A stretch of DNA of 64,000 nucleotides, from assembly GCF_000948975.2 (NCBI RefSeq), contig NZ_CP059736.1, positions 248,001 to 312,000 on the forward strand. Direction: 5' to 3'. The notes under the pieces are model-generated. The model was given only the letters and a program-made list of their open reading frames with translations, was not told where the DNA came from and ran no database searches. The number at the start of each line of letters is the position of its first letter. Within the stretch, counting starts at the first letter, position 1. Shown piece after piece: positions 7,115 through 16,223 of the stretch. The stretch is from Thalassomonas actiniarum (GTDB lineage Bacteria > Pseudomonadota > Gammaproteobacteria > Enterobacterales > Alteromonadaceae). Position numbers and translations under genes: made by a program.

Positions 7115-9310
7115 TTATTGAATGCGAAACAAATGGCTTTCACTATCTCCGGGACGAGAAAAATAAATAGTGGTTTCATCATCATTGATTGAAAAATTTT
7201 CGTAATTTGAAGGCCGGGCCATAACAAACTGACGGCTTTGGCTGGCAAATTCATAAAAGTACAAATTACTTTCCTCGTCTACCCTGTCGCTGTAATAAAT
7301 ACCTTCCCGGGTTACCTGAAAATCATTATTGGTGAAAAAACCTAACATTAGCTGACGATCAATAAGCAGCGAAGAGCTGTCTGTTTCCGGATCATATTGG
7401 TATATATCAATACTTTTTTTCGGACGAAAATATAGCTTGCCGTCCCAGCCTTCTTTGGCAATGGCAACATTTTCAGGACCAAACCTTTCTATGGGAAATC
7501 CCATCCGTCCCATCCGCATAAGCGGCCACTGATCATTTTTTGATAATGAAAAATATAGCCATTGGCCATCTTTAGACCAGGAGGCATATTTAGGATTAAT
7601 GCCATCGGGGCAAAGCTGACTGACCTGCTGAGTCGCTATATCTATCAGGAAGCAAGAATTATCAGCATTGATTAATGCTTCATTGGAATCGGGTCGGACA
7701 CTTATCTGGGGAGGCCAGGTAACCTCTTGGTCAAAATATAATAACAGGCGATTTTCTTGTTTTGATAACAACCGGATTTCCTGACTTTTGTTCGGGTTTA
7801 ACCGGCTGTAGACGACACGCTCGTCACCTGCCCAGGTTGCTAACCTGTGGTGCCCCGTTGGCGGGATCAGTTCGGTGAAAAATCCGGGGGCTTTTGCCTG
7901 ATTTTTCCCGGGTTGTGTTCTTGGATTTATTGCACTGACGATACTGGCGCCATTACTCAGGTAACTCCATTCCTGCTGCATGACTATTGCCCTGTTATTG
8001 CGGGCCTTAACCGGATAATAGCCAATGTCTTTACTTTCACTATAAGGTTCGAACTGCTCCGTATCCAAACGGTAACGTGTCAGATAACCTAAGTCATTGA
8101 GATAAAGCACCGCTTTATTATCAAGCCAGGTAATATTATTACGCTGACGCTGACCTATGTTGGCAATTTCTGTCAGCTTATCGAGTGTCAGATCATAAAA
8201 GTAAAGGAAATAACCTCCTACTTTTTTGCGAATAATGGCAATGTTTTTGCCGTCAGGCGATACATCAAACAAATAATCTCCCCGGCCGTACAGCGGAGGG
8301 GAAGTCAGTTGTATTGTTTTTCTGGTACGGGTATTGTATTTGTAGAGTTTATAAGGGGTTGTATCTTCCCCCATATGGCTGCTGTAAACAAAATTATCCT
8401 GGTCTATCCAGGCTATTCTGGCCATATCATCAAATTCATCAATATCGAGTAATTTGGTTTCCGGGCCAAAAGTTAACTTATCCGGGTTGATCTCTATATG
8501 GTAAAAGGCCTTATTACCCCGATGAAAACGCAGAAAGCTTACCCCTTTACCATCTGGCGTAAAGACCGGAAAATCCTCATAAACATGATGTCCGAGCTTA
8601 GCAACTGCTTTATCCGCTGTGGACATGGCTATCGCGGGATTTGGTGTTAACGATACAACTTGTTGCTCACCTTCGAGTTGCTGCAGGCGGATAGTCCAAA
8701 AAGGGCTGTTAGGGTCTTTATGGCTATAAGCTATCAGGCTGCCGTCGGGGCTGACGGCAGCATTTCGCTCACGCCCTTCGATAAAGGTAACTTGTTGAGG
8801 TAAAAGTGAATGGGTCCAGGTAATGGGGTAAATTGAGTATATAAAAACCAGGGAACAAGTCAGCAGTAAAATACCGCTGATTAATATATTACGGGTGAAC
8901 AGGCTGCTTTGACCAATAAACTTGCCGGCCCGACTCGATAATCCCGGCCTTTTTTTAGCCGGTTTTTCTCCCTGCCCTGCCAGTGTCAGTTGTGCCAGCA
9001 TGCGGTAACCACTTGCCTGCTTTCCGGTGACCGTCAGTATATATTGACTGTCGGGATCCAGACTGTTCAATGCCTGGCGCAACAGGTATATATGTTGAGA
9101 AATGGTATGTGCGGTGGTGGAGGTATTGTTCCAGATATGGGTTTTTAAATCTTCCCGTGAAATAACCTTATCGGGCTGTTCGGCCATATAACAAAGTAAA
9201 CGAGTCGTCATTGACTGGATAGTTATTGTTTTATCACCACAAATCAGCGTATCCTGCTGCGGCAATACCTTTATCCTTCCGATAGAAAAACATTCTTCAT
9301 CTAATAACAT
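7115..9310 (-). CDS. CadC/ToxR-like transmembrane regulator with beta-propeller sensor (copy B)
   Basis: The ATG at 9310 is preferred (TTG at 9316 is possible); 731 residues. The plan matches copy A throughout: N-terminal winged helix (TTAHTISQHIYLLRQAL), a membrane helix at about residues 141-161, then a PD40/TolB-like propeller with VSPDGSLIAYSHKD, FTPDGKGVSFLRF and VSPDGKNIAIIRK. The C-termini also match (YENFSINDDETTIYFSRPGDSESH against YFESFSISGDEKQFYFSQPKN). The two stand in tandem 23-24 bp apart, probably co-transcribed, and arose by duplication. The upstream region (9339 on) is the copy of the long direct repeat next to a gene start, so the repeat may carry this gene's promoter. Confidence 0.85.
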   Translation of the reverse strand: MLLDEECFSIGRIKVLPQQDTLICGDKTITIQSMTTRLLCYMAEQPDKVISREDLKTHIWNNTSTTAHTISQHIYLLRQALNSLDPDSQYILTVTGKQASGYRMLAQLTLAGQGEKPAKKRPGLSSRAGKFIGQSSLFTRNILISGILLLTCSLVFIYSIYPITWTHSLLPQQVTFIEGRERNAAVSPDGSLIAYSHKDPNSPFWTIRLQQLEGEQQVVSLTPNPAIAMSTADKAVAKLGHHVYEDFPVFTPDGKGVSFLRFHRGNKAFYHIEINPDKLTFGPETKLLDIDEFDDMARIAWIDQDNFVYSSHMGEDTTPYKLYKYNTRTRKTIQLTSPPLYGRGDYLFDVSPDGKNIAIIRKKVGGYFLYFYDLTLDKLTEIANIGQRQRNNITWLDNKAVLYLNDLGYLTRYRLDTEQFEPYSESKDIGYYPVKARNNRAIVMQQEWSYLSNGASIVSAINPRTQPGKNQAKAPGFFTELIPPTGHHRLATWAGDERVVYSRLNPNKSQEIRLLSKQENRLLLYFDQEVTWPPQISVRPDSNEALINADNSCFLIDIATQQVSQLCPDGINPKYASWSKDGQWLYFSLSKNDQWPLMRMGRMGFPIERFGPENVAIAKEGWDGKLYFRPKKSIDIYQYDPETDSSSLLIDRQLMLGFFTNNDFQVTREGIYYSDRVDEESNLYFYEFASQSRQFVMARPSNYENFSINDDETTIYFSRPGDSESHLFRIQ

Positions 9311-9338
9311 AAGCAACCATTTTATTTTTATTTTATTG

Positions 9339-10067
9339 GCTTATTCGGTAATTTTTACTTATAGATAAAATCTATTTTTTCTGTGCATAGGTATATTTTC
9401 AAACAACCTCAAAACACTTTGATTTTCATAAAAATTTCACAGTGTAGCCCCAATCGTTATTGTAGTGCTCTAATGATTCCGGACATCATATTGGCCGATA
9501 TTATTACCCTTTAAGCTGGGATGTTCAATGACTGAAAAAGGTCAACCATCCACCCTAACAACCCATTAAAGCCAAAATTGGATAAAAATATAAGCCAAAA
9601 AATAATATTCATTTTTTCATTTCTCAAACCTTTTCCCCTTTAGTGAAGTGACACGGCATTTGGATGTTCAAAATGATGAAAGCTGCATGTTTTACTTCGT
9701 ATTTATGACACTTAACTAAGGGTCAAGGGCTGCCGGAATATAGTGCAGGTTTTACCCTGGAGGGCCCAAGGCCCTGAGTGGCCTGAGCAATTTGTGATAC
9801 ATTATTTAAAAGTATGCTTTGCTTGTCAAAAGGCGCCTAACTTACTTATCGTATTTTCATACTCTTTTCGCAGCCTTATCAGCAGGCACGGGCATCCAAA
9901 AACTTATTCTGAATTTTTTACCGGGTTGAAGACGAGCGTGAGTAGGCTTTTACGGCGGCGAGGGAAGCCGGAGGTGTAAGTTGCAATAGAACAACCTCCG
10001 GTCTCAATAGTACAAGTTTTGGCTGCCCAACTCTGCCTTCCAACTCTGTTTCAATCCAGCTCTGTTT
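9339..10067. repeat. long direct repeat, copy 1 (~730 bp, non-coding)
   Basis: From GCTTATTCGGTAATTTTTAC to CCAGCTCTGTTT this stretch recurs in the same orientation at 14643-15315 plus 15876-15950, with scattered substitutions and small indels. No conserved reading frame is seen; the 78-residue frame at 9743-9979 is not kept in the second copy. The right end holds a hairpin, CCGGAGGT (9968-9975) / ACCTCCGG (9994-10001). The repeat abuts the start of regulator copy B on its left and the M43 protease on its right. Confidence 0.85.
9968..10001. other. hairpin in repeat copy 1
   Basis: Arms CCGGAGGT and ACCTCCGG, 8 bp, extended by GT/AC with a bulge around a GC-poor loop. In repeat copy 2 the same hairpin is split by the 554-bp insertion. 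Confidence 0.6.
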
Positions 10068-10277
10068 ATTTGGCTACCCGCCGGTTTGAACTGATCAAAA
10101 ACCAAACAAAACGTTGCAATCCATAAATTGCCGGGTATATTGTATACTGAATATCATATGCGATAACCCAGCAGTTTGGACATATGATGCAGTCATTCAA
10201 CGCCGCTGTCCCAAGAAATACTTTCTTAACCGACAGCTTCCATCTTCAATAAAAATAAATAAAGTGAAGTGATTGAT

Positions 10278-11999
10278 ATGATAAATAAAAAAAGGACTTT
10301 GATGTCTGCAGCCATGTTGGTTGCAACCTCATACACCCAAGCAGCCCAGTTCGGTCATCAGGAAGTAGCGCCGCAACATTGTAACGCCAGTGACGTAAAC
10401 GCCCTGCACTATAAAAATCACCCGGCGGCACTAAAAGAAGCGATTGAACGTCGGAAAAATATTGCTGAGATCAGCCGGTCGCGTGCGGGCAAGCAAACGG
10501 AAAAAGCGGCCGTTTCAGCAACTTCGGATAATACGCCGATATCAGTGAACGCCATCACGACTGATCCAAGCTATATTATCCCTGTGGTATTTCATGTTTA
10601 TGGCACCGTACATAACGGCGATACCGTAGACGATGCCGTGATCAAGGATGCGTTGTTAAGAACCAATGAGGACTTCCAGGGCCAGGCACCTGACTTTGAT
10701 GAAATTGATTCGGAGTTCTCCGATCTTAAAGATACCCTGAGTGTCGAGTTTCGCCTGGCGACCTTAGACCCCAATGGTAACCCCACCAGTGGTATTATCT
10801 ATTACCCGGCTTCATCGGGTGCCGGCAATTATTCAAGCTCAGACGTGCGTGACGATCATTGGGATAACTATAAGTATATGAATGTCTACATTCAAAATGA
10901 TTTATACGGCGACGGGGTGACCAACAATTCTGGTGTGGCCTGGTATCCCGATACCACCATGTCGAATGACGGCCTGGCACGGGTTGTCTACAATGGCGCC
11001 TACTTAGGTGATAATACCGATGAAAATTTCCGTTCGGTATTAACCCATGAATTTGGTCACTTCCTCGATTTGATCCATACCTTTGAAGGCGGCTGTAGCT
11101 CACGTAACGTCAACCAGTGCACCAGCACGGGCGATGAGGTATGCGACACCCCGCAGCAAGATAACTCAGATATGCAGGGAGGCGCCTTAAACTGCCAGGG
11201 AGAAGTCATTAACTGGCAAAACTTTATGGCCTATTCCGATCAATATGCCAACTACACAAAAGATCAGGTTGACCGCATGCTCAATGCCATGACAGTGCCG
11301 TCACGCGCCAGTTTGTGGTCACAAGCCAACCTGATTGCCACAGGTACCGCCAATGACAGCGGCATTGATGAAGAAATAGTGCTGTTTAACGGCAGCAATG
11401 AATTCATTTCTGCAACGGGTACCGGGCAGGTACTGGCTTATATCGATGTACCGCCTGGCAGCAGCAACCTGGAAATATCCATCAGTGGCAGCAGCGGCGA
11501 TGCCGATCTTTATGTCAACCGCGGCAGTTATTCAAGCTCAAGCAGCGCCGACTGTTTTCTTAACATAGGCGGCAGCAATGAAACCTGTAATGAAAGTGAA
11601 TTCGGCCCAACCCAGGCAGACAGATATTATGTGGTTGTGAAGGGCTACAACAACAGCAGCTTTGACAATGTCACCCTGCAGGCAAGTTATGATAACGGCT
11701 CAGGCAATGGCACGGTCACCAGCTTTGATGTCAATGTTGGCGACGGCAGCTACCAATATTTTGAAGTAGAATTGCCACCGGGGGCAACGAGTTTAGTGGC
11801 TGAATTAGATAAAAACGGCGGCACTGCCATGTTGATGCTCAAAGAGGGCGCCCAGCCTTCGGGGCGGGACTACGACCTCAGAGACACTAGCGGCAGCCAA
11901 GTCACCATGAACAACCCTGCTTCCGGTAGCTGGCATATCGCCGTGCGTGGCCGGGCAGATGGAGTCAGCAACGGTACACTGACCGTTACAGTGAACTAA
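10278..11999 (+). CDS. secreted M43-type (pappalysin/cytophagalysin-like) zinc metalloprotease with two PPC domains
   Basis: 573 residues from the ATG at 10278; a GTG three codons earlier has no better ribosome site. A signal peptide (MINKKRTLMSAAML... TQAAQ) leads to a pro-region. The catalytic domain opens with YIIPVVFHVYG and carries LTHEFGHFLDLIHTFEGG, the HExxHxxGxxH site extended as in M43, then cysteines with EVCDTPQQD and the Met-turn NFMAYSD. Two bacterial pre-peptidase C-terminal (PPC) domains follow, at about residues 360-470 (SGDADLYVNRG) and 480-573, usually removed after export. It lies with the M4 protease between two long direct repeats. The family assignment is strong. Confidence 0.9.
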   Translation: MINKKRTLMSAAMLVATSYTQAAQFGHQEVAPQHCNASDVNALHYKNHPAALKEAIERRKNIAEISRSRAGKQTEKAAVSATSDNTPISVNAITTDPSYIIPVVFHVYGTVHNGDTVDDAVIKDALLRTNEDFQGQAPDFDEIDSEFSDLKDTLSVEFRLATLDPNGNPTSGIIYYPASSGAGNYSSSDVRDDHWDNYKYMNVYIQNDLYGDGVTNNSGVAWYPDTTMSNDGLARVVYNGAYLGDNTDENFRSVLTHEFGHFLDLIHTFEGGCSSRNVNQCTSTGDEVCDTPQQDNSDMQGGALNCQGEVINWQNFMAYSDQYANYTKDQVDRMLNAMTVPSRASLWSQANLIATGTANDSGIDEEIVLFNGSNEFISATGTGQVLAYIDVPPGSSNLEISISGSSGDADLYVNRGSYSSSSSADCFLNIGGSNETCNESEFGPTQADRYYVVVKGYNNSSFDNVTLQASYDNGSGNGTVTSFDVNVGDGSYQYFEVELPPGATSLVAELDKNGGTAMLMLKEGAQPSGRDYDLRDTSGSQVTMNNPASGSWHIAVRGRADGVSNGTLTVTVN

Positions 12000-12286
12000 A
12001 CCGTTTGGTTCGCTGAGTATATCTGGCCCTGAGGGCTCCCCGGCCATTCATATATTTAGAGCTTGTCGCCTGCCTGATAACCGGCGATTAGACTGACTAT
12101 AAGATAAGCCTGGGAGCCTTTAGGGCAGATCCCGTGTTAGCAAGAGTAAGTCGCTAACAAACCTGTGCTCAAGTCATCGAGCATAAAAAAACCATGGTAA
12201 AAATCATTGACGATCCGCTTCTGTCACTCGGAAGTCTCGCCTTGTTTTTATTACTGAGTTTTATCACTTAAACAAAGGAAATGTTT
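12000..12286. other. intergenic between the two metalloproteases
   Basis: 287 bp. GGCCCTGAGGGCTCCCCGGCC near 12025 could form a weak stem, but no T-tract follows. A separate promoter for the M4 gene is likely, given the distance, but is not resolved. Confidence 0.3.
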
Positions 12287-14443
12287 ATGAAGAAGAATAA
12301 AATAACCGTCCTACTGCTGGCCCTGGCTGCTGTTTCAGCGCAAAATGCCCTGGCCGCCGAATCAATAAACGCCAGAAAACACCTCAAGCAGCATCCCGTT
12401 TCCGGGGTTGAAATGCACAGTGTTTTAGGTTTGTCTGCCGAACACAGTTTTCGGGTTAAAAGTAAGCGGGTATTCAAAAACGGAAAATCAAAACAGCGTA
12501 TGTCGCAGTATTACCGGGGCGTACCTGTTTGGGGCCAGAGTGTTGCTACAGAAGTCTCCCCTATGGGGGTACTGAGTGATATCTCGGGGACTTTCGCCCA
12601 AAATATCGCAACAGATGTCAGCTCCGTGATACCCGGATTGAGTGAAGCACAAGTCAAAAGCATCAACCGGAAAAAAAATGGCGATACTGAGGTATCTCAT
12701 GAAACCGCAGAGCTTATTATCTATATCGGCGATGATAACCGTGCCCACCTGGCTTATAAAACCGATTACGTGGTGTATTCCGAAACGCCGCGCCGGCCCA
12801 CCGCTATCATAGATGCCGATAACGGCGTGATATTGCTGGCCTATGACGCCATGGCCTTTGCCGAAGCAACAGGCCCGGGAGGCAATGAAAAAACCGGCCA
12901 GTATTATTACGGCCGTGACTTCCCTGCTTTAAACGTGACCGATGATTGCCGTATGGACAATGACAATGTTGCTACCATAGACATGAATCACGCCACCTCG
13001 GGGGGAGAAATTCACCAGTTTACCTGCCCTGAAAACCTCTATAAGCCAGTTAATGGCGGTTATTCTGCCCTTAATGATGCCCATTACTTTGGTGGTGTTG
13101 TTTTTGATATGTACAATGACTGGTACCAGAGTGCGCCGCTACAGTTTAAACTGGCGATGCGGGTGCATTATGGTGTTGACTATGAAAATGCCTTTTGGGA
13201 CGGTCAGCAAATGACCTTCGGTGACGGCCTGGACAGGTACTATCCCCTGGTGAGTCTGGATGTGGTTTCCCATGAGATCAGCCACGGCTTTACCGAGCAA
13301 AACTCAGGTCTGGCTTATTTCTCTCAATCCGGCGGCATTAACGAGTCTTTTTCAGATGTTATGGGAGAAGTGGCAAAATATTACAGCCGCGGCAGCAATG
13401 ACTGGCATGTCGGTGGTGATATTTTTAAAGCCGACGGGGCACTGCGTTACATGGATAACCCGCCACAAGACGGCAACTCTATTGACCATGCAGATGACTA
13501 TTATGGCTTTATGAATGTGCATTACAGCTCAGGGGTATTTAATAAAGCCTTCTACCTGCTGACCAATACCCCGGGTTGGGACATACGCATGGCCGGCGAA
13601 ACTTATGTGGTCGCCAACCAGCTCTACTGGCAGGCAACCTCCAGCTTTGAAGACGGAGCCTGCGGTGTTTATACCGCGGCGCGTGATTTAGGCTACAACC
13701 TCAATGATGTCGAAACCGCCTTTAATGGGGTCGGGGTTGCCATGTGCGATGAATTCAGCGAAGAAAGGCCGCCGACACCGCCGGAATATACCCTGCTGGA
13801 AAACGGCACTGTACTCACCGACCTTTGGTCTGATGACAGAGTTCACCTTAAATACGCCATTGAAGTGCCTGAAGGGGCAACAACCCTGGATGTCGCCATC
13901 AGCGGCCCTATTGTCGATACCACTTATGACAATGCCGATCTGGTCATTCAATATGAAGGCATACCGACACCGGTAGACAATCTTTGTTATCCGGGCCAAC
14001 CCGATAACAATGAGAGCTGTAGCTTTAGCAATCCTGAGGCAGGTATCTGGTACATAGTTATCGAGGCACAAGTGAGTTTTGAACAGCTTACCTTGTCGGT
14101 CGCCCATGATGGCAGTGATATTCCCAACCCGGGTGAAGGCGACAGCGGTACGGAATCAGGACTTTCAGCCAGCCGTAATCAATGGCTGTACCGTACCCTT
14201 GAAGTGCCTGAAGGCATGGGCACGCTGGATGTTTCCCTGACCGGCGGCACCGGTGATGCCAGCTTGTATTTAAAGCACGGCAGTGAGCCCAGCAACAGGA
14301 ACAACGATTGCCGCTCTCGCACCGACGGTAATGAAGAGTCATGTATTATCAACGCTCCCGATGCCGGCGCCTGGTACATAGGTTTGAGGGGCAGCGGCGG
14401 TAGCTTTGATGATGTCACAATGAACTGGCAATATCAGCCGTAA
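12287..14443 (+). CDS. secreted M4 (thermolysin/vibriolysin-like) metalloprotease with two PPC domains
   Basis: 718 residues. The ATG at 12287 is chosen because AAAGG lies about 8 nt upstream; the ATG at 12281 is too close. Signal peptide MKKNKITVLLLALAAVSAQNALA. An FTP/PepSY propeptide follows (about 30-195; SQYYRGVPVWGQ, DIIYIGDDN-like region). The M4 core has VVSHEISHGFTEQNSGLAYF (HExxH), GGINESFSDVMGE (third zinc ligand Glu) and NVHYSSGVFNKAFYLL (the catalytic His region). Two PPC domains end the protein, with GDASLYLKHGSEP in the last. It probably acts on extracellular protein like vibriolysin or HA/protease. Confidence 0.93.
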   Translation: MKKNKITVLLLALAAVSAQNALAAESINARKHLKQHPVSGVEMHSVLGLSAEHSFRVKSKRVFKNGKSKQRMSQYYRGVPVWGQSVATEVSPMGVLSDISGTFAQNIATDVSSVIPGLSEAQVKSINRKKNGDTEVSHETAELIIYIGDDNRAHLAYKTDYVVYSETPRRPTAIIDADNGVILLAYDAMAFAEATGPGGNEKTGQYYYGRDFPALNVTDDCRMDNDNVATIDMNHATSGGEIHQFTCPENLYKPVNGGYSALNDAHYFGGVVFDMYNDWYQSAPLQFKLAMRVHYGVDYENAFWDGQQMTFGDGLDRYYPLVSLDVVSHEISHGFTEQNSGLAYFSQSGGINESFSDVMGEVAKYYSRGSNDWHVGGDIFKADGALRYMDNPPQDGNSIDHADDYYGFMNVHYSSGVFNKAFYLLTNTPGWDIRMAGETYVVANQLYWQATSSFEDGACGVYTAARDLGYNLNDVETAFNGVGVAMCDEFSEERPPTPPEYTLLENGTVLTDLWSDDRVHLKYAIEVPEGATTLDVAISGPIVDTTYDNADLVIQYEGIPTPVDNLCYPGQPDNNESCSFSNPEAGIWYIVIEAQVSFEQLTLSVAHDGSDIPNPGEGDSGTESGLSASRNQWLYRTLEVPEGMGTLDVSLTGGTGDASLYLKHGSEPSNRNNDCRSRTDGNEESCIINAPDAGAWYIGLRGSGGSFDDVTMNWQYQP

Positions 14444-14473
14444 TGTTTCGGCTAAATCAATAGCAAGATTAAT

Positions 14474-14503
14474 ATCCGGTATCCTGGGGATATCGGATGT
14501 TTT
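14474..14503 (+). terminator. terminator after the M4 protease
   Basis: ATCCGGTATCC / GGATATCGGAT (one G-U-type mismatch) with a 3-nt loop, followed by GTTTTG, 30 nt after the stop codon. Confidence 0.65.
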
Positions 14504-14642
14504 GCCTTGGCAGGAGGCAAAGCCGGACATTCGTTTGGAGACTGTATTAAATTTGTGTAACTGCCTATCACAACTAGTCTTTATAGCGTTAAGGATAGGC
14601 AGATTATAAATAATAAAGCACTTGAAGGCTTTGCCAAAGAGA

Positions 14643-15315
14643 GCTTATTCGGTAATTTTTACTTATAGATAAAATCTATCTTTTCTGTGCATAGGTATAT
14701 TTTCAAACAACCTCAAAACACTTTAATTTTTATAAAAGTGTCGCAGTGTAGCATCAACCGTTATTGTAGTACTCTAATGCCCCCGGACATCATATTGGCC
14801 GATATTATTACCCCTTAAGCAGGGATGTTCAATGACTGAATAAGGTCAACCATCTCCCCTAACAACCCATTAAAGCCAAAATTGGTTAAAAATATAAGCT
14901 AAAAAAATAATATTTATTTTTTCATTTCTCAAACCTTTTCACCCTTAATGAAGTGACGCGGCATTTGGATGTTCAAAATGATGAAAGCTGCATTTTTTGC
15001 TCCGTATTTATGACGCTTAACTAAGGTTTAACTAAGGCTTAAGAGCTAAGGGCTGCCGGAATGCAGTGCAGGTTTACCCTGGAGGGCCCAAGGCCCAGAG
15101 TGGACTTGAACAACTTGTGATACATTATTTAAAAGCATCCTTTGCTTGTCAAAAGGCGCCCTATAATTCTAGAAAAGGTGCCTAACTTACTTATCGTATT
15201 TTCATACTTTTTCACTGCCTTATCAGCAGGCACAGGCGTCCCAAAATTTATTCTGAATTTTTTACCGGATTGAAGACAAGTGTGAGTAGGCCATTACGGC
15301 GGGGAGCCGGAGGTG
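14643..15315. repeat. long direct repeat, copy 2, left part
   Basis: Matches 9339-9977 from GCTTATTCGG to GCCGGAGGTG, in the same orientation, with roughly one change every 15-20 bases by eye and a few indels (for example extra AACTAAGG and TCTAGAAAAGG words). It is cut at the left arm of the terminal hairpin, and the rest resumes at 15876. Together the two copies bracket the M43 and M4 protease genes. Confidence 0.85.
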
Positions 15316-15875
15316 GAAAAATGTTTCTGCGCGGATTCATGTTCCAAGCTTGCACACTTGTTTGTTATTTCGTCTCAACGATCTTCAGGAGCATATCGTG
15401 GTGGTCGAGAAAATAAGCGAAATCGGCCACTCCGTGGGTTACAGCCTTACGCACGCCGCCTTCACCATTGGCAACCATATCGAGGATTTCTTCCTCACTA
15501 TGTTTTGGCCCATATTCCTCCCAGCTAAATACACCATCGCGGTAGAACATGCCTGTGGCGGCATTCCAGTGCAGATGTCCGTCCTGGTCACACTCATCAT
15601 CAGCATCAGCGCTGCGACTCCAAACAAAAGGGTCTTCTCTAAGGTCAAACGAGATCGTCATCTCTTCACCTGTATACTCATCGACCATAGGTTCAATAAC
15701 GCCTTCGTTATTTCTCATATAAAAGCCAACCGTGATTATCCCTGGTGCATTTGACATTACCATTCATCCTTGTCTGTGTGTCGAATAGCAATTGCCACTG
15801 ACACTTTTAATTTAAAGTCTAACTATAGCATGGATAGACAAAGCGATAGACAGATCAAGGCTCTGGCAAGAGGTG
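15310..15875. mobile_element. 554-bp insertion with 6-bp flanking duplication inside repeat copy 2
   Basis: By comparison with copy 1, the segment 15316-15869 is extra. It is bounded by GAGGTG at 15310-15315 and again at 15870-15875, which looks like a target-site duplication. It lies in the hairpin whose arms are contiguous in copy 1. It carries one minus-strand gene and no transposase, and I see no terminal inverted repeats. It could be a non-autonomous element, a cassette moved by a trans-acting enzyme, or a segment lost from copy 1. Confidence 0.55.
15365..15757 (-). CDS. hypothetical acidic protein carried on the insertion
   Basis: 130 residues from the ATG at 15757 (AAGGA lies 8 nt upstream; the ATG at 15763 is too near it). 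It is acidic and cytoplasmic, with no signal or membrane segment. Visible features are ITVGFYMRNN at the N-terminus, the Asp-rich stretch SADADDECDQDGH, then LHWNAATGMFYRDGVFSWEEYGP. I do not recognise the family. It is the only gene of the inserted segment, so it is accessory cargo; an immunity or defence role is possible but unsupported. Confidence 0.6.
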   Translation of the reverse strand: MSNAPGIITVGFYMRNNEGVIEPMVDEYTGEEMTISFDLREDPFVWSRSADADDECDQDGHLHWNAATGMFYRDGVFSWEEYGPKHSEEEILDMVANGEGGVRKAVTHGVADFAYFLDHHDMLLKIVETK

Positions 15876-15950
15876 TTGCTATAGAGCAACCTCCGGCTTC
15901 AATAATACAATTTTTTGGCTGTCCAACTCTGTTTCAGTCCTGCTCTGTTT
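15876..15950. repeat. long direct repeat, copy 2, right remnant
   Basis: GAGCAACCTCCGGCTTCAAT through CCTGCTCTGTTT corresponds to 9990-10067 of copy 1 (ACAACCTCCGG ... CAGCTCTGTTT), with one internal deletion. It restores the right hairpin arm and the tail of the repeat. Confidence 0.75.
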
Positions 15951-16223
15951 CAAGAGCTATAACATGGAGCTAATATCTATCATTAATTGAATTTTTCAAC
16001 GCCGACAGACGTTATCTTCCTATCTAAAAACGTAACATCAGCGAATCTTACACAGTGATAAGAAATATAGTTGAGGAGTGAATATTTTCACCTACTGACG
16101 GTCGTCATTGAATCTGAAATAAACACTTGGAAGAGGCTTTTTATTCTTACTATACTCAAGACTTAAAATTCTCCACATCTAAATTATCAACTGATCAATT
16201 TGGTTAACAAGGAGGAATTTTCT
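15951..16223. promoter_or_regulatory. intergenic upstream of the PEP-CTERM-like gene
   Basis: About 270 bp, AT-rich, with no gene. It precedes a very strong ribosome site (AAGGAGGAATTTT). Confidence 0.35.

Noticed and set aside
9743-9979. 78-residue ORF in repeat copy 1
   Set aside because: The frame is not kept in repeat copy 2, so it is taken as non-coding.
15310-15875. Integron gene cassette
   Set aside because: No GTTRRRY core sites or attC-like 59-base element were seen at the borders, and no integrase.
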